A DNA stretch of 33,831 nucleotides from a virus (IMGVR_UViG_3300011114_000574:1-33831), one strand, 5' to 3'; shown: positions 1 through 7,378, counted from the stretch's first letter. The notes: a model not told the origin generated them from the letters alone. Numbers and translations are program-made.

Positions 1-127
1 CAAATCAGTAGGAGTCACCCATGTACTTGTTATCTCCGCCGCCGTTCCAACCTCATCCAAATCAGATAAATCTAAGTCCGTCAAAAGTTTGTCGGCAACC
101 TTTTGAAACAAGTCACCAATCTTCCCG
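1..127. repeat. Terminal direct repeat, left copy (assembly overlap)
   Basis: Bases 1-127 are identical to 33705-33831. An exact 127-bp end overlap is the typical trace of a de Bruijn assembly of a circular or circularly permuted molecule at k=127. The repeat lies inside a tail gene whose reading frame continues across the join, which supports circularity over a true terminal repeat. Confidence 0.93.
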
Positions 128-678
128 AAAACGCTGACCTCATATTCTATCTTATCGCCGTCCCGATTGATTTTAAGTAGTTGTAAGTTGCCGTTGAAAA
201 CAGGAATGTAATTTGAATAAATAATTATAAAGGCGCGGATATTCGGATTGAATGAACCATATAAATCAATTTCAAAAATATTGTCAAAGATTAAATTGTT
301 CGCCTTTGTGCCGGGTAGCTTTATCGTTTTACTGAAACTTGCGTTTCTGCTTTCGGGATTTCTTATATCGGCGATTGCATAATTTAAAGAGTATGGAAAG
401 TCATCGTATAAATCAGCATTGTAATAATCAATATAAAAATAGCATCCTGACTGAGTAGTGTCTATTCCTGTTGTAACTGTTACACTTGTTGCTGAAACAT
501 AACTATCGATTACATCTCGCTTATCTCCTGCTGTTGTTCTTATAATTATTGCCTTGCCTACATCGGCGGCGGTAAAGTTCGTTCCTGTTCCTGTGATAGT
601 TACTGATGGGCTTGAAAGCGTACCAAACACTTCAACAGTTCCTAATCGTGGGGTCGTTATAAATAGTTCAGTATTCAT
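1..678 (-). CDS. Large tail protein with fibre-like C-terminus, N-terminal part (gene crosses the circular join)
   Basis: The ATG at 678-676 overlaps the TAA of the preceding gene (TAATG). The frame stays open to base 1 and continues at 33704 on the circle. The joined gene is 3417 nt, about 1138 aa. Residues about 10-75 form a beta-rich module with the pattern VTITGTGTNFT ... VGKAIIIRT ... SATSVTVTT, which resembles the domain inserted in the major capsid protein of this phage. The middle has no motif I recognise. The gene follows another tail protein and precedes a small protein and the tape measure gene, which suits a tail-tip or baseplate role. Exact function is inferred. Confidence 0.8.
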   Translation of the reverse strand, partial: MNTELFITTPRLGTVEVFGTLSSPSVTITGTGTNFTAADVGKAIIIRTTAGDKRDVIDSYVSATSVTVTTGIDTTQSGCYFYIDYYNADLYDDFPYSLNYAIADIRNPESRNASFSKTIKLPGTKANNLIFDNIFEIDLYGSFNPNIRAFIIIYSNYIPVFNGNLQLLKINRDGDKIEYEVSVFGKIGDLFQKVADKLLTDLDLSDLDEVGTAAEITSTWVTPTDL

Positions 679-1907
679 TATTGCCGTTGACTTATTATGT
701 CGTTACCAATCTCAATTTCAAATTCATTATTAAATAAATTATTGCCTGCATAGGTCTTCTGCGAATAAGCGGTATTGGTTATAATTACAGGAGCATAAGT
801 GTCAGCATCTATCTCCCAATATACTTGCGTTGATTTTGATAAAGTGAAAAGCCAATTACTCTCATCTTCCGTGATCCAGTTGGAATGTATTTTTATTTTT
901 TCAGTCGTTAAAGTATTGAACTGTGTTTTGCCTGCCTGACTCGGTGCAAAAGTAAAAGCCCCTGCCGCATCAACTGCCCCAAGTATTTTTTTATAACTTG
1001 ATTTTGCTGAATTGAAAGTGCGGTCGAATTTCATATTGAAACTGTAAGCATCAAAGCCTCCTAATGGATTCAACCAATGAAGTCTGAAATGTTCGTTGAA
1101 CTTTGAACAGTCGCAGTCAATGTTAAAAGTCAATGTTTCACCAAGTGCCACATTGCTATTGTTCACCATTGTAATCGTATAACTCGCGGCGCCGACAAGT
1201 AAAGCAGCATTCCAAAGGTTAATATTTTTCGTTCCTACTCCATACCGCAATATAAGTGCGGTGCTTGCTGTTAGTGTTTTATATGATGTTCCTAATAAGT
1301 TACCGCCGTCATCATAAGTTTTTAATCTTAGTTTTAATGGTTCACTTGCTGAGCCTGTTGTTATGTACAAATAGTAGTTTTGGTTAGTGCATATTTTTAT
1401 TCCTGTTGCAGGTGCTGTGGTTAAAAACTTTCTTGTTGTTGAAGTTGAACCGTTCAGCATTCGATACTGTGTAGATATGTCTAAGTTTATTAAGTCAGTT
1501 TCACTTCCGAATGAAGATACTGAATGTTTAACCGCCGCATTTATTGCCGTTATTGAACCCGTATTTGCAAGCACCCCGCTCACTGCTGGCGGTGTTCCAT
1601 ATTCTTCTCTTAATTGAATGCTGTAAAGCACATAACTATTTAAACATTCTATTGAATCCGTTGCATCACCTACTGAAAAATCATAACTTAAATAGTTCTC
1701 AACTATTCTGTGAGCATCGAATAAAAGAAAGCCATCAGGACGCGGTGAAAGTTTTATTCTTTTAGTAACAGAAAAAGGATAAGTCAATACTACATCAACA
1801 ACAAATCTAAAATTCGGCTGTGCCGTATTTGTTGAACTTGCTGTAATGATTATCGGATTGTATGCCGGTGTAATTGCATTCGGCTGTGTGATTATTGTTA
1901 TTGCCAT
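678..1907 (-). CDS. Putative tail protein, 409 aa (distal-tail type)
   Basis: A 409-aa protein rich in Thr, Ser, Asn and Ile with alternating hydrophobic strands throughout, no signal peptide and no membrane segment. It contains FRLHWLNPLGGFDAYSF near residue 280 and ends in EIEIGNDIISQRQ. I believe similar proteins occur beside tail genes in other Bacteroidota phages, but I cannot confirm this here. Its stop overlaps the start of the 1138-aa tail protein, so the two are translationally coupled. A tail-tip or distal-tail role is inferred from position. The function is not assigned by a recognised catalytic motif. Confidence 0.65.
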   Translation of the reverse strand: MAITIITQPNAITPAYNPIIITASSTNTAQPNFRFVVDVVLTYPFSVTKRIKLSPRPDGFLLFDAHRIVENYLSYDFSVGDATDSIECLNSYVLYSIQLREEYGTPPAVSGVLANTGSITAINAAVKHSVSSFGSETDLINLDISTQYRMLNGSTSTTRKFLTTAPATGIKICTNQNYYLYITTGSASEPLKLRLKTYDDGGNLLGTSYKTLTASTALILRYGVGTKNINLWNAALLVGAASYTITMVNNSNVALGETLTFNIDCDCSKFNEHFRLHWLNPLGGFDAYSFNMKFDRTFNSAKSSYKKILGAVDAAGAFTFAPSQAGKTQFNTLTTEKIKIHSNWITEDESNWLFTLSKSTQVYWEIDADTYAPVIITNTAYSQKTYAGNNLFNNEFEIEIGNDIISQRQ

Positions 1908-1912
1908 CAGTT

Positions 1913-2506
1913 TTATACTTTAACGATTTCAACGATTACTTTACTTGCTACCATTTTACTAAGTTCTTCATTTATCTTTTCAAACATTCCATTTGTCACC
2001 ACTTTAGAATAAAATCCTGTTCCTTCAATACCCTTGTTAAAGATGGATTGGCGAACTGCATAAACACGACTTCGTCCGCTGCTCACATTTGACTTCTTGC
2101 CCATTGTTTTAAATGGGAGTTTGCCGCCGCCTTTAGTCACTCCGCTTGTTGCTTTTGACCCAAGCCATTTAGCTATCGCAGCATAAGGAGGTAATTTATT
2201 CGTGTACTTGAAAGGTGATTGCGCTGCGCTTGCATAGGTTGACTTCTTACCCTTGACACCTTTGTCGACATACTTGCCATAGTCAAGCATTGAAAAAGAA
2301 ACTTTGTATTTGTCAGTGCCGATTTCGTCAATATTAAATGAAATAGATTTTGCAAGCTCACCGGATGCTGAATGTTGTTCTGCGCCCTCTCTTAATTTTT
2401 CTGATATTGATTCTCCTATCTCAAAAGCGAATAACGGAATCGACTTGAATAAAGATTTGTCTTTACTCAGTTTTGTTCCTATTCCGTTTAAATATTCGTA
2501 ACTCAT
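1913..2506 (-). CDS. HK97 gp10-like head-tail or tail-completion protein, 197 aa
   Basis: The protein has the layout of the gp10/tail-completion group: a helical N-terminus, a central stretch with LDYGKYVDKGVKG, a basic Gly/Lys-rich section, and the C-terminal motif AVRQSIFNKGIEGTGFYSKV. Proteins of this group act at the head-tail joint. The start ATG overlaps the TGA of the frameshifted chaperone frame. It lies between the tail-assembly chaperones and tail-tip genes, as expected for the group. Family assignment is by motif resemblance only. Confidence 0.6.
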   Translation of the reverse strand: MSYEYLNGIGTKLSKDKSLFKSIPLFAFEIGESISEKLREGAEQHSASGELAKSISFNIDEIGTDKYKVSFSMLDYGKYVDKGVKGKKSTYASAAQSPFKYTNKLPPYAAIAKWLGSKATSGVTKGGGKLPFKTMGKKSNVSSGRSRVYAVRQSIFNKGIEGTGFYSKVVTNGMFEKINEELSKMVASKVIVEIVKV

Positions 2507-2763
2507 TTTTCGCTCAGGTATTTATTCTTGTCTTTAATGTAGCTCACATAATTTAAAAAAGCAATTACATTCATTTCAGTCACCTCATCTATTGTTTTAC
2601 CCAATTCTTTCGCAACCGAATCGAATAGGTAGAACCACCCCCATCGGTCGGTAAATCCTCCAACTGTTTTTTCAATATCTTGTTCGCTTTCTTCAATTCG
2701 CTTTCTGCTTTTTGTACCATATAAATTTCCGTAGCTTCTATCAATTGAGGAAACAAATTGCAA
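2503..2763 (-). CDS. Tail-assembly chaperone, -1 frame extension (GT-like), 86 codons
   Basis: This frame has no ATG at its upstream end. It opens at a TTG that overlaps a run of nine T residues in the upstream chaperone gene. The layout matches the gpG/gpGT arrangement of long-tailed phages, where a minority of ribosomes slip -1 and add a second domain. Slipping at T TTT TTT would join the first 159 residues of the upstream gene to these 86, giving about 245 aa. The segment reads MNVIAFLNYVSYIKDKN near its end and looks helical. In such systems the G and GT proteins assist assembly of the tail tube around the tape measure. Independent initiation at TTG is possible but less likely. Confidence 0.75.
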   Translation of the reverse strand: MQFVSSIDRSYGNLYGTKSRKRIEESEQDIEKTVGGFTDRWGWFYLFDSVAKELGKTIDEVTEMNVIAFLNYVSYIKDKNKYLSEK

Positions 2764-3239
2764 AAAAAAACTGCCAATGAATAAGCTATTGACATCGGCA
2801 TTTCGTCAAAGTCATCTGCCTGCTTTGGTATTCTTTCACCATTGTATTTTTTTGGAGAACCATACCAAGTACAAGGAACAATAAAAGTCGTGAGAATCAA
2901 ATTCAACTTTGAGTTAATATCCTCTTTAACTTTAGTGTATTCTTTCAAGTCGGCATATTGCCCTGCGGTAATATCATTCAAATTTTTAATCACTTTGTAA
3001 AATCTCCCCTTCAGAAATATAAAGTTCGGTAGTTTATCTGTTGGCGGTGTTTCTCTTAAAAACTGAATGGAGTTTAATTTTTCAGCGAACTTTGAAATCG
3101 GCATCAGATTAATTTCTTCCTCTGAATAGTTAAACAGTTGCGCCACCAATTCAATATTCTTTTCATCTTCTGAAAGGTCGGATTGAATAATAGAATCTAC
3201 TATTTTAAATTGTCCTACGGTGATGCTTTTCCAATTCAT
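2589..3239 (-). CDS. Tail-assembly chaperone (G-like), 216 aa
   Basis: The N-terminus MNWKSITVGQFKIVDSI is followed by helical segments and resembles phage tail-assembly chaperones. The gene contains a T9 run at 2770-2762 in codons GTT TTT TTT TGC, followed by an overlapping -1 frame that lacks a normal start. After the T9 run the zero frame continues 57 codons to TAA, with a Lys-rich helix. Its ATG overlaps the stop of the 67-aa gene upstream. The gene sits between the terminase and tail-tip genes, well ahead of the tape measure in transcription order. Confidence 0.75.
   Translation of the reverse strand: MNWKSITVGQFKIVDSIIQSDLSEDEKNIELVAQLFNYSEEEINLMPISKFAEKLNSIQFLRETPPTDKLPNFIFLKGRFYKVIKNLNDITAGQYADLKEYTKVKEDINSKLNLILTTFIVPCTWYGSPKKYNGERIPKQADDFDEMPMSIAYSLAVFFCNLFPQLIEATEIYMVQKAESELKKANKILKKQLEDLPTDGGGSTYSIRLRKNWVKQ
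2763..2769 (-). other. Slippery heptamer T TTT TTT for -1 ribosomal frameshift
   Basis: In the zero frame of the 216-aa chaperone the codons are GTT TTT TTT TGC. The heptamer T_TTT_TTT fits X_XXY_YYZ, and the nine-T run gives strong re-pairing in the -1 frame. The -1 frame is open from here to 2503. I did not identify a stimulatory stem-loop. Confidence 0.72.
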
Positions 3240-3439
3240 ATTTGATTAAGTATTAATTCTGATTCGTCAATATTAATTCCATCAATCTCAAATTCATAAA
3301 GACGATGGCGTGTTTTAACTAAAAAATTCAATCGCTTAATTTCTGCATTCTCAACCATTCCCCAAGTTATCTGCCTCAGTGCAAGTAAATCAGATTCGTT
3401 GCCGTCAAAGTTGTGAACGATTATGTTTTCGGGTGTCAC
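3236..3439 (-). CDS. Hypothetical protein, 67 aa
   Basis: A small acidic protein (MTPENIIVHNFDGNES at the N-terminus, ending in NIDESELILNQI) between the large terminase and the tail-assembly chaperone. The start lies 32 nt behind the terminase stop, and the stop overlaps the next ATG. No cysteines, membrane segment or recognised motif. The position suggests a head-tail role, but the function is unknown. Confidence 0.6.
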   Translation of the reverse strand: MTPENIIVHNFDGNESDLLALRQITWGMVENAEIKRLNFLVKTRHRLYEFEIDGINIDESELILNQI

Positions 3440-3471
3440 ATAAATAAATACAATAAACCGCCTTTTGTTTA

Positions 3472-4689
3472 TCAGACGGAAACGACAAAGTATTTACCTG
3501 AGTTATTTAAAGCAAGTTTGTTGAGTGCTACATACCGAAGTGGGTCGATTAAATGATTTTGATGGTCAATGGGTTCGTTCAATTGCTTGCCGTCCTTGTC
3601 CTGCTTCCATTTGTAATTGCGCAATTCCTTTATCAGGTTCAAACTATCAGCCGTTACATTTATCTTGTATCGCTGTAAAACATCAATTCCTGATTTGATT
3701 GAATCCGCTCCTTTGGTTGCAGGAAATATATTCCATCCCTGATTCTGTATTTCTTTTATTGACTTCGGCTCTGCGCTATCGGCAATCAATTCTCTGCCCT
3801 TACTCAATCCTAAACTTTGCATCCGTTTACAAATATCAGGGTTTGTTAGTCCTGTTTCGTAAATATGTTCTTTCACCCAAAGTTCGCCGCTATGAAGATA
3901 AACAGAAAGCAATCCTGTTTCATCATTCGTAAATCCGAAATCCATTCCGTAAGCAATAAACTTTGAGTCCGTTGGTATCGCTTCGCATTGCTGCCAATTG
4001 TCAAACACAACTCCCTGCAAGTTCCCGATTTGCCCTAATCCGTAAACCTTGTACCAATTGTCCCAATACCCGGAAGTCGCTGACTTCTCTTTTGCTTTCA
4101 GAATAAAGTTAAGTGCTGATTCAGGGCAACATTCGTTGTCCGTATAATTGATTGTGAGAAAGTCCACATCGCTATCTTGCTGAAGTTCCTCGTGAAACCA
4201 AAACTGATTTGTCGGGTTCCAATCAAGATAAACTCCACACTTTGTTCGTGATGCGAGTTCTGTGTAAGCATGGAATGAAAGGTTGTTGCACTCGTTCATG
4301 TATAGCCAATCCCTTCGGGCACCTCTTAGTTTTGAATCCATATCCGCAGAAAAGAACTCAATGAATGAACCGTTTGAAAAGGTGTACCGGCTATCGGTGT
4401 CGTGCCAATGGCTGTCAATCCATCGGTTTGTTTCAATCATTATTTTTTTGAAGTCCTTCCTGCAACCTCGTTTTAAGTGCGGCATACTTTCGCTCACTAT
4501 ACTTATTTCGAGGGCAGGGGTTTTGGTTGCTTTGTCAATCAGGATTGGGATGATGCCAAATGTTTTGCCTGCATATTTTACCCCTCACAATTAAGTGAGG
4601 GGCGAATCGGCAGAGGTGCCACCCTGCACACCCCTAACGAATTTATTGAGTTTAAGAATTTTGTTGATTGCGGTCGTTCGCTGGAACAT
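3472..4689 (-). CDS. terL: Terminase large subunit, interrupted in the Walker A codons by a 39-nt in-frame insert
   Basis: The ATG at 4689 lies inside the end of the small terminase gene and gives MFQRTTAINKILKLNKF, then VRGVQGGTSA, the start of the terminase P-loop. Next come 39 extra nt with TAA and TGA in frame. The frame then resumes with GKTFGIIPILIDKAT and runs through DWLYMNECN (Walker B type), MDFGFTNDETG, LIADSAEP and DHQNHLIDPLRYV (nuclease motifs) to the stop. Without the insert the protein is about 392 aa with an intact GGTSAGKT P-loop. The ATPase drives DNA into the prohead and the nuclease cuts the concatemer. Plain translation gives a 32-aa N-terminal peptide, and no good start exists for a C-terminal piece with a complete P-loop. 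A complete phage needs this gene, so a rescue route (bypassing, excision or RNA processing) or a defective genome must be considered. Confidence 0.88.
4570..4608 (-). other. 39-nt hairpin insert in terL (candidate translational bypass or micro-mobile element)
   Basis: Coding-strand codons are GGC ACC TCT GCC, then 39 nt (GAT ... TAT GCA), then GGC AAA ACA. The insert holds the perfect stem CCCCTCAC/GTGAGGGG with loop TTAATT, an in-frame TAA in the loop and TGA in the right arm. Ala codons stand at both borders, GCC before and GCA at the end, so take-off at GCC and landing on GCA would restore GGTSAGKT exactly. As an insertion, the borders also show a 3-bp TGC repeat. The length is a multiple of three. 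I saw no second copy in this genome. Known precedents for such gaps are T4 gene 60 and the byp elements of yeast mitochondria. Confidence 0.8.
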
Positions 4690-5089
4690 CGGGAAATAGT
4701 TGTTGCTCTTGTCTTACTGTTTGCTCTGACTTTTCAATCAGTCCTAATTTCTTTGCGATAATGTTTGCGTTGAACAGTCCAACGGATGCGCCTTTGAAGT
4801 TTTGAACAAAGCAATTATTCCGTATGCGCGTAATGATAGTAACATATTCAGTATAAGCATTATCTGTATTCGCTGAATATTTACCCAAATCATTGATTAT
4901 TCCTTCATCGGCAAGATAACATTCAAATCCTTCAAAAGTTATAGGAGTCTGCAAAGGAGTGTCAACTCTATCGCCATCCCTTCCAACATATTCAACTTTA
5001 TACATTGGGTTATTCCTTTCCTTTTCAACATATAATTTGAAATACCCCCACATCAATTCAGGTGTTTCAATGTATTTAGTTTTTGCCAT
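4652..5089 (-). CDS. terS: Terminase small subunit-like DNA-packaging protein, 145 aa
   Basis: The ATG at 5089 is chosen over an upstream TTG because it follows the purine-rich AAAAGAAAAAAG and begins MAKTKYIETPELMWGYFKL, an opening common in phage small terminase proteins. The middle is helical (ITRIRNNCFVQNFKG, VGLFNANIIAKKLGL). The tail is Gln/Asn-rich and overlaps the start of terL by 38 nt. Small terminases recognise phage DNA and load the large subunit. The direct link to terL supports the call. Confidence 0.75.
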   Translation of the reverse strand: MAKTKYIETPELMWGYFKLYVEKERNNPMYKVEYVGRDGDRVDTPLQTPITFEGFECYLADEGIINDLGKYSANTDNAYTEYVTIITRIRNNCFVQNFKGASVGLFNANIIAKKLGLIEKSEQTVRQEQQLFPDVPANDRNQQNS

Positions 5090-5378
5090 TCTTTTTTCTT
5101 TTATACGCCACAGGCGGGTCAACAGTTACTGTTAAATCGTTGGTGCTAAATTCATCGGTCACAAACTTCTTTTCGTAAACATCGAAAGCAATAAAGCACT
5201 TCTGTAAGCACTCAGGCAAACAACCACTGCAACCGCCTTTGAACTTTAGTCCAGTTAGCTGTTCAGCTATTTCCATTATTATGTCGGCGCACCCTTCTAA
5301 GTTTGCAGTGTAGTGTTTCTTGTATTGAACCCAAATGTGTTTAAATGGTTTCAATCGGTTGTATTGTTGTTCGTTCAT
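5076..5378 (-). CDS. Cys-rich hypothetical protein, 100 aa
   Basis: The ATG at 5378 overlaps the TGA of the membrane protein gene upstream. The protein carries a Cys cluster (GGCSGCLPECLQKC) near residues 48-62 that could bind a metal, between a helical N-terminal half and a basic C-terminus (YKRKKNGKN). The 3' end overlaps the small terminase gene by 14 nt. The function is not recognised. Tight packing with the terminase genes suggests a role late in infection. Confidence 0.62.
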   Translation of the reverse strand: MNEQQYNRLKPFKHIWVQYKKHYTANLEGCADIIMEIAEQLTGLKFKGGCSGCLPECLQKCFIAFDVYEKKFVTDEFSTNDLTVTVDPPVAYKRKKNGKN

Positions 5379-5644
5379 TTCCAAAAGTTTAAGAATCTGT
5401 AAAGTACAATTGCTGTAATTGCGTTCAGTCCTGCGATTATAGGCACTTCAAATGTAAGTGATGTAAATGTATAACCGAATAAAATAGTAAGCCAGAACGA
5501 TAGGCAATGCTCACAATCTAATGGCTTTATTCTTTTCGGCAGTCCGTTGTTATTCCAATACGGTAAAAGAGTAAATTGCAACTGCTCAGGTATTCCTGTG
5601 AACATCACAAAGTAAACTGCGATGAATGGGATTAGGTAAATCAT
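5375..5644 (-). CDS. Small membrane protein with a CxxC motif, 89 aa
   Basis: Hydrophobic segments at about residues 1-20, 47-62 and 66-85 predict two or three membrane helices. Between the first two is a polar stretch with CEHCLSFW. The start overlaps the stop of the sigma-like gene, and the stop overlaps the next start. The same general pattern of a short membrane protein ahead of the terminase genes is found in some Bacteroidota phages. The function is unknown. Confidence 0.62.
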   Translation of the reverse strand: MIYLIPFIAVYFVMFTGIPEQLQFTLLPYWNNNGLPKRIKPLDCEHCLSFWLTILFGYTFTSLTFEVPIIAGLNAITAIVLYRFLNFWK

Positions 5645-6162
5645 AATTCTTTGTAAACTTTTAAAACTTCCTTTCGGTAGTTGGTGATTTCTTTGTGAAC
5701 ATGGTTGGCGTGGATGTTGGTTGCTTTCTCTACTTTTCTGATTGAGCCCTCACGCAAATATATTTCAAATAGTTTGCCGCCAAGTGGGTAAACTTTTTTA
5801 TGACGGCAATCGGCATCAACCATTGCCATTGCTTTTTCTATTTTTAACAGTTCAGATTCAAATTTTACTTTGTCGGATAAATCAGATTGTGATGTGTGAA
5901 TGTCTGTATAGTTTAATCCGCTTATGTATTTCTTATGAAATCGTCTGGAGTCATCATTCCAAATGTTGTTTATTATTTTGATGATAAAATAATTGAATGA
6001 GTTACCTGATTTGCTAAATACTTTCTCGAGTTCTTTATATTCTAATAGAATCATAATCACTTCCATATAAAGGTCGTCAGCAAATCCTCTGGCTATGTTT
6101 TTACAAACCTCCATTATCTTACCTTCTTTGTGAATCTTATTTATAATTTCATTCCTATCCAC
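5641..6162 (-). CDS. Sigma-factor-like transcription regulator, 173 aa (putative)
   Basis: The N-terminal third (NIARGFADDLYMEVIMILLEY) resembles sigma-70 region 2 of small phage sigma-like proteins. The C-terminus (SIRKVEKATNIHANHVHKEI) looks like a helix-turn-helix of region 4 type, followed by YRKEVLKVYKEL. It is the second gene of the late region and directly precedes the packaging genes, so it could direct host RNA polymerase to late promoters. It could also be another HTH protein of the packaging module. The call is by pattern only. Confidence 0.58.
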   Translation of the reverse strand: MDRNEIINKIHKEGKIMEVCKNIARGFADDLYMEVIMILLEYKELEKVFSKSGNSFNYFIIKIINNIWNDDSRRFHKKYISGLNYTDIHTSQSDLSDKVKFESELLKIEKAMAMVDADCRHKKVYPLGGKLFEIYLREGSIRKVEKATNIHANHVHKEITNYRKEVLKVYKEL

Positions 6163-6541
6163 GCCTTCCCAAAACTAAATGAGCTGCTTCGATTTCGTTT
6201 TTTGGCAACAACTCTTCTATTCCTGTTACCTGTTTAAACTGCTTTGAGTTCATCAAAGGAATATCCTTTATTTCTTTAAACGGCATCTCGTATTGCTTGA
6301 GGTAATCAAGTACAAGTTGATAGTAAATTGAATTTAGCCTTCCTTTTTTTGAAAGGTAAATCATATATTGACCTTCATAATTTCTTATAGCAGAAAATGT
6401 TTCGAGCAACCGGAACAGGTGATCCGTTTGGATAGTCAGCCCTTCATTATCTATCTGCGACTGAGCGAAAGAACAGTAACGACCGGGAACAACTCCGATG
6501 AGCAAATTAATTTTTACCTGTTCTTCAGTTGCGATTTCCAT
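6155..6541 (-). CDS. Hypothetical protein, 128 aa, first gene of the late region
   Basis: Mixed alpha/beta protein beginning MEIATEEQVKINLLIGVVPG. The middle has YMIYLSKKGRLNSIYYQLVLDYL and the C-terminus EIEAAHLVLGRRG. No signal peptide or cysteine cluster. Its ATG lies only four bases after a TAnnTTTG promoter element, so the mRNA may be leaderless. The 3' end overlaps the sigma-like gene by 8 nt. No function recognised. Confidence 0.62.
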   Translation of the reverse strand: MEIATEEQVKINLLIGVVPGRYCSFAQSQIDNEGLTIQTDHLFRLLETFSAIRNYEGQYMIYLSKKGRLNSIYYQLVLDYLKQYEMPFKEIKDIPLMNSKQFKQVTGIEELLPKNEIEAAHLVLGRRG

Positions 6542-6545
6542 TTTA

Positions 6546-6573
6546 CAAATCTAATTAAATTTTAAATATCAAA
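6546..6573 (-). promoter_or_regulatory. Bacteroidota-type promoter for the late region
   Basis: On the minus strand TAGATTTG (plus 6546-6553) matches TAnnTTTG. A TTTG (plus 6570-6573) lies 16 nt upstream. The element ends four bases before the ATG of the 128-aa gene, implying a leaderless or near-leaderless transcript. It overlaps the end of the VRR-NUC gene. Confidence 0.55.
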
Positions 6574-6924
6574 AATATAATCTGAAACACACTTCATAAA
6601 TTCGTCAAGCGACCGGCAAATGGAGTATTGATAATTCCATCGCTCCACATTCTTTTGAAACTCCTTTTGCTCGGGTGACTGTCTGCCTATTTTCGTTTTT
6701 AACTCAATTAGAAGCCCATGCTTCGATTTATTTGGTCGAAGGATAATTATATCAGCTACTCCTGCTTTCACTCCTTCACGCTTAAATCTGACCGCCTCAC
6801 GAATATTTCTTTGACCTCCGTTTGGAACGGCGAACGCAATGATGTTTGAATGTTGGAATGCCATCCACTTAAAACAAGTAATTTGTAAATGGCTTTCAGA
6901 TTCAATCGGTGCTTTGGATTTCAT
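6562..6924 (-). CDS. VRR-NUC domain nuclease, 120 aa
   Basis: A stand-alone VRR-NUC protein. Visible are the N-terminal helix ESHLQITCFKWMAFQ, then AFAVPNGGQRN, GVKAGVADIIILRP and LLIELKTKIGRQSPEQKEF. These give the PD-(D/E)xK core: the D of GVADI, then E and K of IELK. Phage members of this family are structure-specific nucleases that probably process branched DNA in replication or recombination. The start is the ATG at 6924, 15 nt behind an attC-like hairpin. The first nine codons are duplicated in inverted orientation at 18584. Confidence 0.85.
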   Translation of the reverse strand: MKSKAPIESESHLQITCFKWMAFQHSNIIAFAVPNGGQRNIREAVRFKREGVKAGVADIIILRPNKSKHGLLIELKTKIGRQSPEQKEFQKNVERWNYQYSICRSLDEFMKCVSDYIFDI

Positions 6925-6992
6925 GCTGTGAATTTAATTTATAACATTGGATTAAAAGATATGATTACACTTCGTTAATCTCTGTGTTATGC
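6898..6992 (-). repeat. Inverted repeat R1, 95 bp, pairs with 18516-18610
   Basis: Read on the minus strand, this 95-bp segment matches 18516-18610 on the plus strand with about three differences, all in the hairpin loop and inner arm. It holds attC-like site A and the first nine codons of the VRR-NUC gene. Confidence 0.9.
6939..6992 (-). repeat. attC-like hairpin A, 54 bp
   Basis: On the minus strand the site runs GCATAAC - ACAGA - GATTAA ... TTAATC - CAAT - GTTATAA. The outer ATAAC/GTTAT boxes pair, followed by an unpaired spacer and an inner stem with an extra base on the 3' arm. The stop codon of the 59-aa gene is within the first box (GCATAA). This matches integron attC layout (R'' spacer L'' loop L' spacer R'). 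Confidence 0.7.
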
Positions 6993-7166
6993 GACATTCC
7001 CTTTTTTCTTTTTATCTTTTTTCCCCTCCCCTAAAGAAAATGATTTAATGATTGAAAGAATTTCCGTTTCGCAAAAGTTCTTCCTACTCCTGCCTTGTTC
7101 GGTTGCAATCTTATCAAGCAACTTCACATCCTTGCTGTCCAGATGAATTTCTATTCGTGTTCTCAT
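6987..7166 (-). CDS. Ribbon-helix-helix-like small protein with Lys-rich tail, 59 aa
   Basis: MRTRIEIHLDSKDVKLLDKI looks like the strand and first helix of a ribbon-helix-helix (CopG/Arc) DNA-binding protein. A second helix follows, then a basic tail (GKKDKKKKGNVA). The ATG overlaps the stop of the 71-aa gene. The stop TAA falls inside the first box of hairpin A, as often happens with integron cassette genes. It may regulate its own cassette. A similar gene precedes hairpin G. Confidence 0.7.
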   Translation of the reverse strand: MRTRIEIHLDSKDVKLLDKIATEQGRSRKNFCETEILSIIKSFSLGEGKKDKKKKGNVA

Positions 7167-7378
7167 AGTGAAAGTATTTGAACTGGTATTTCACCGAAGT
7201 CCTTATCAAAGGTCGTGTCAATCGGTTGCCATATCAGTTTATTACTGTATCTCTTTTCAGTGGCATAAGCCATTTGCTTATCACAGGTCGGGCAACAAAT
7301 CAAATCGTTGCTGTGGTTCGGTTCGCCTTTAACTTCAACGATTGAACCTTCGTTACAGACATTGCATTTTAGTTTCAT
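7163..7378 (-). CDS. Zinc-ribbon-like protein, 71 aa
   Basis: MKLKCNVCNEGSIVEV has CxxC at residues 5-8, and ICCPTCDKQMAY has a second CxxC pair near residues 29-32, the spacing of a small zinc ribbon. The C-terminal half (KLIWQPIDTTFDKDFGEIPVQILSL) is not recognised. It lies between two small genes of the same cassette-like unit (7593 to 6987). The function is unknown, possibly nucleic-acid or protein binding. Confidence 0.65.
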   Translation of the reverse strand: MKLKCNVCNEGSIVEVKGEPNHSNDLICCPTCDKQMAYATEKRYSNKLIWQPIDTTFDKDFGEIPVQILSL

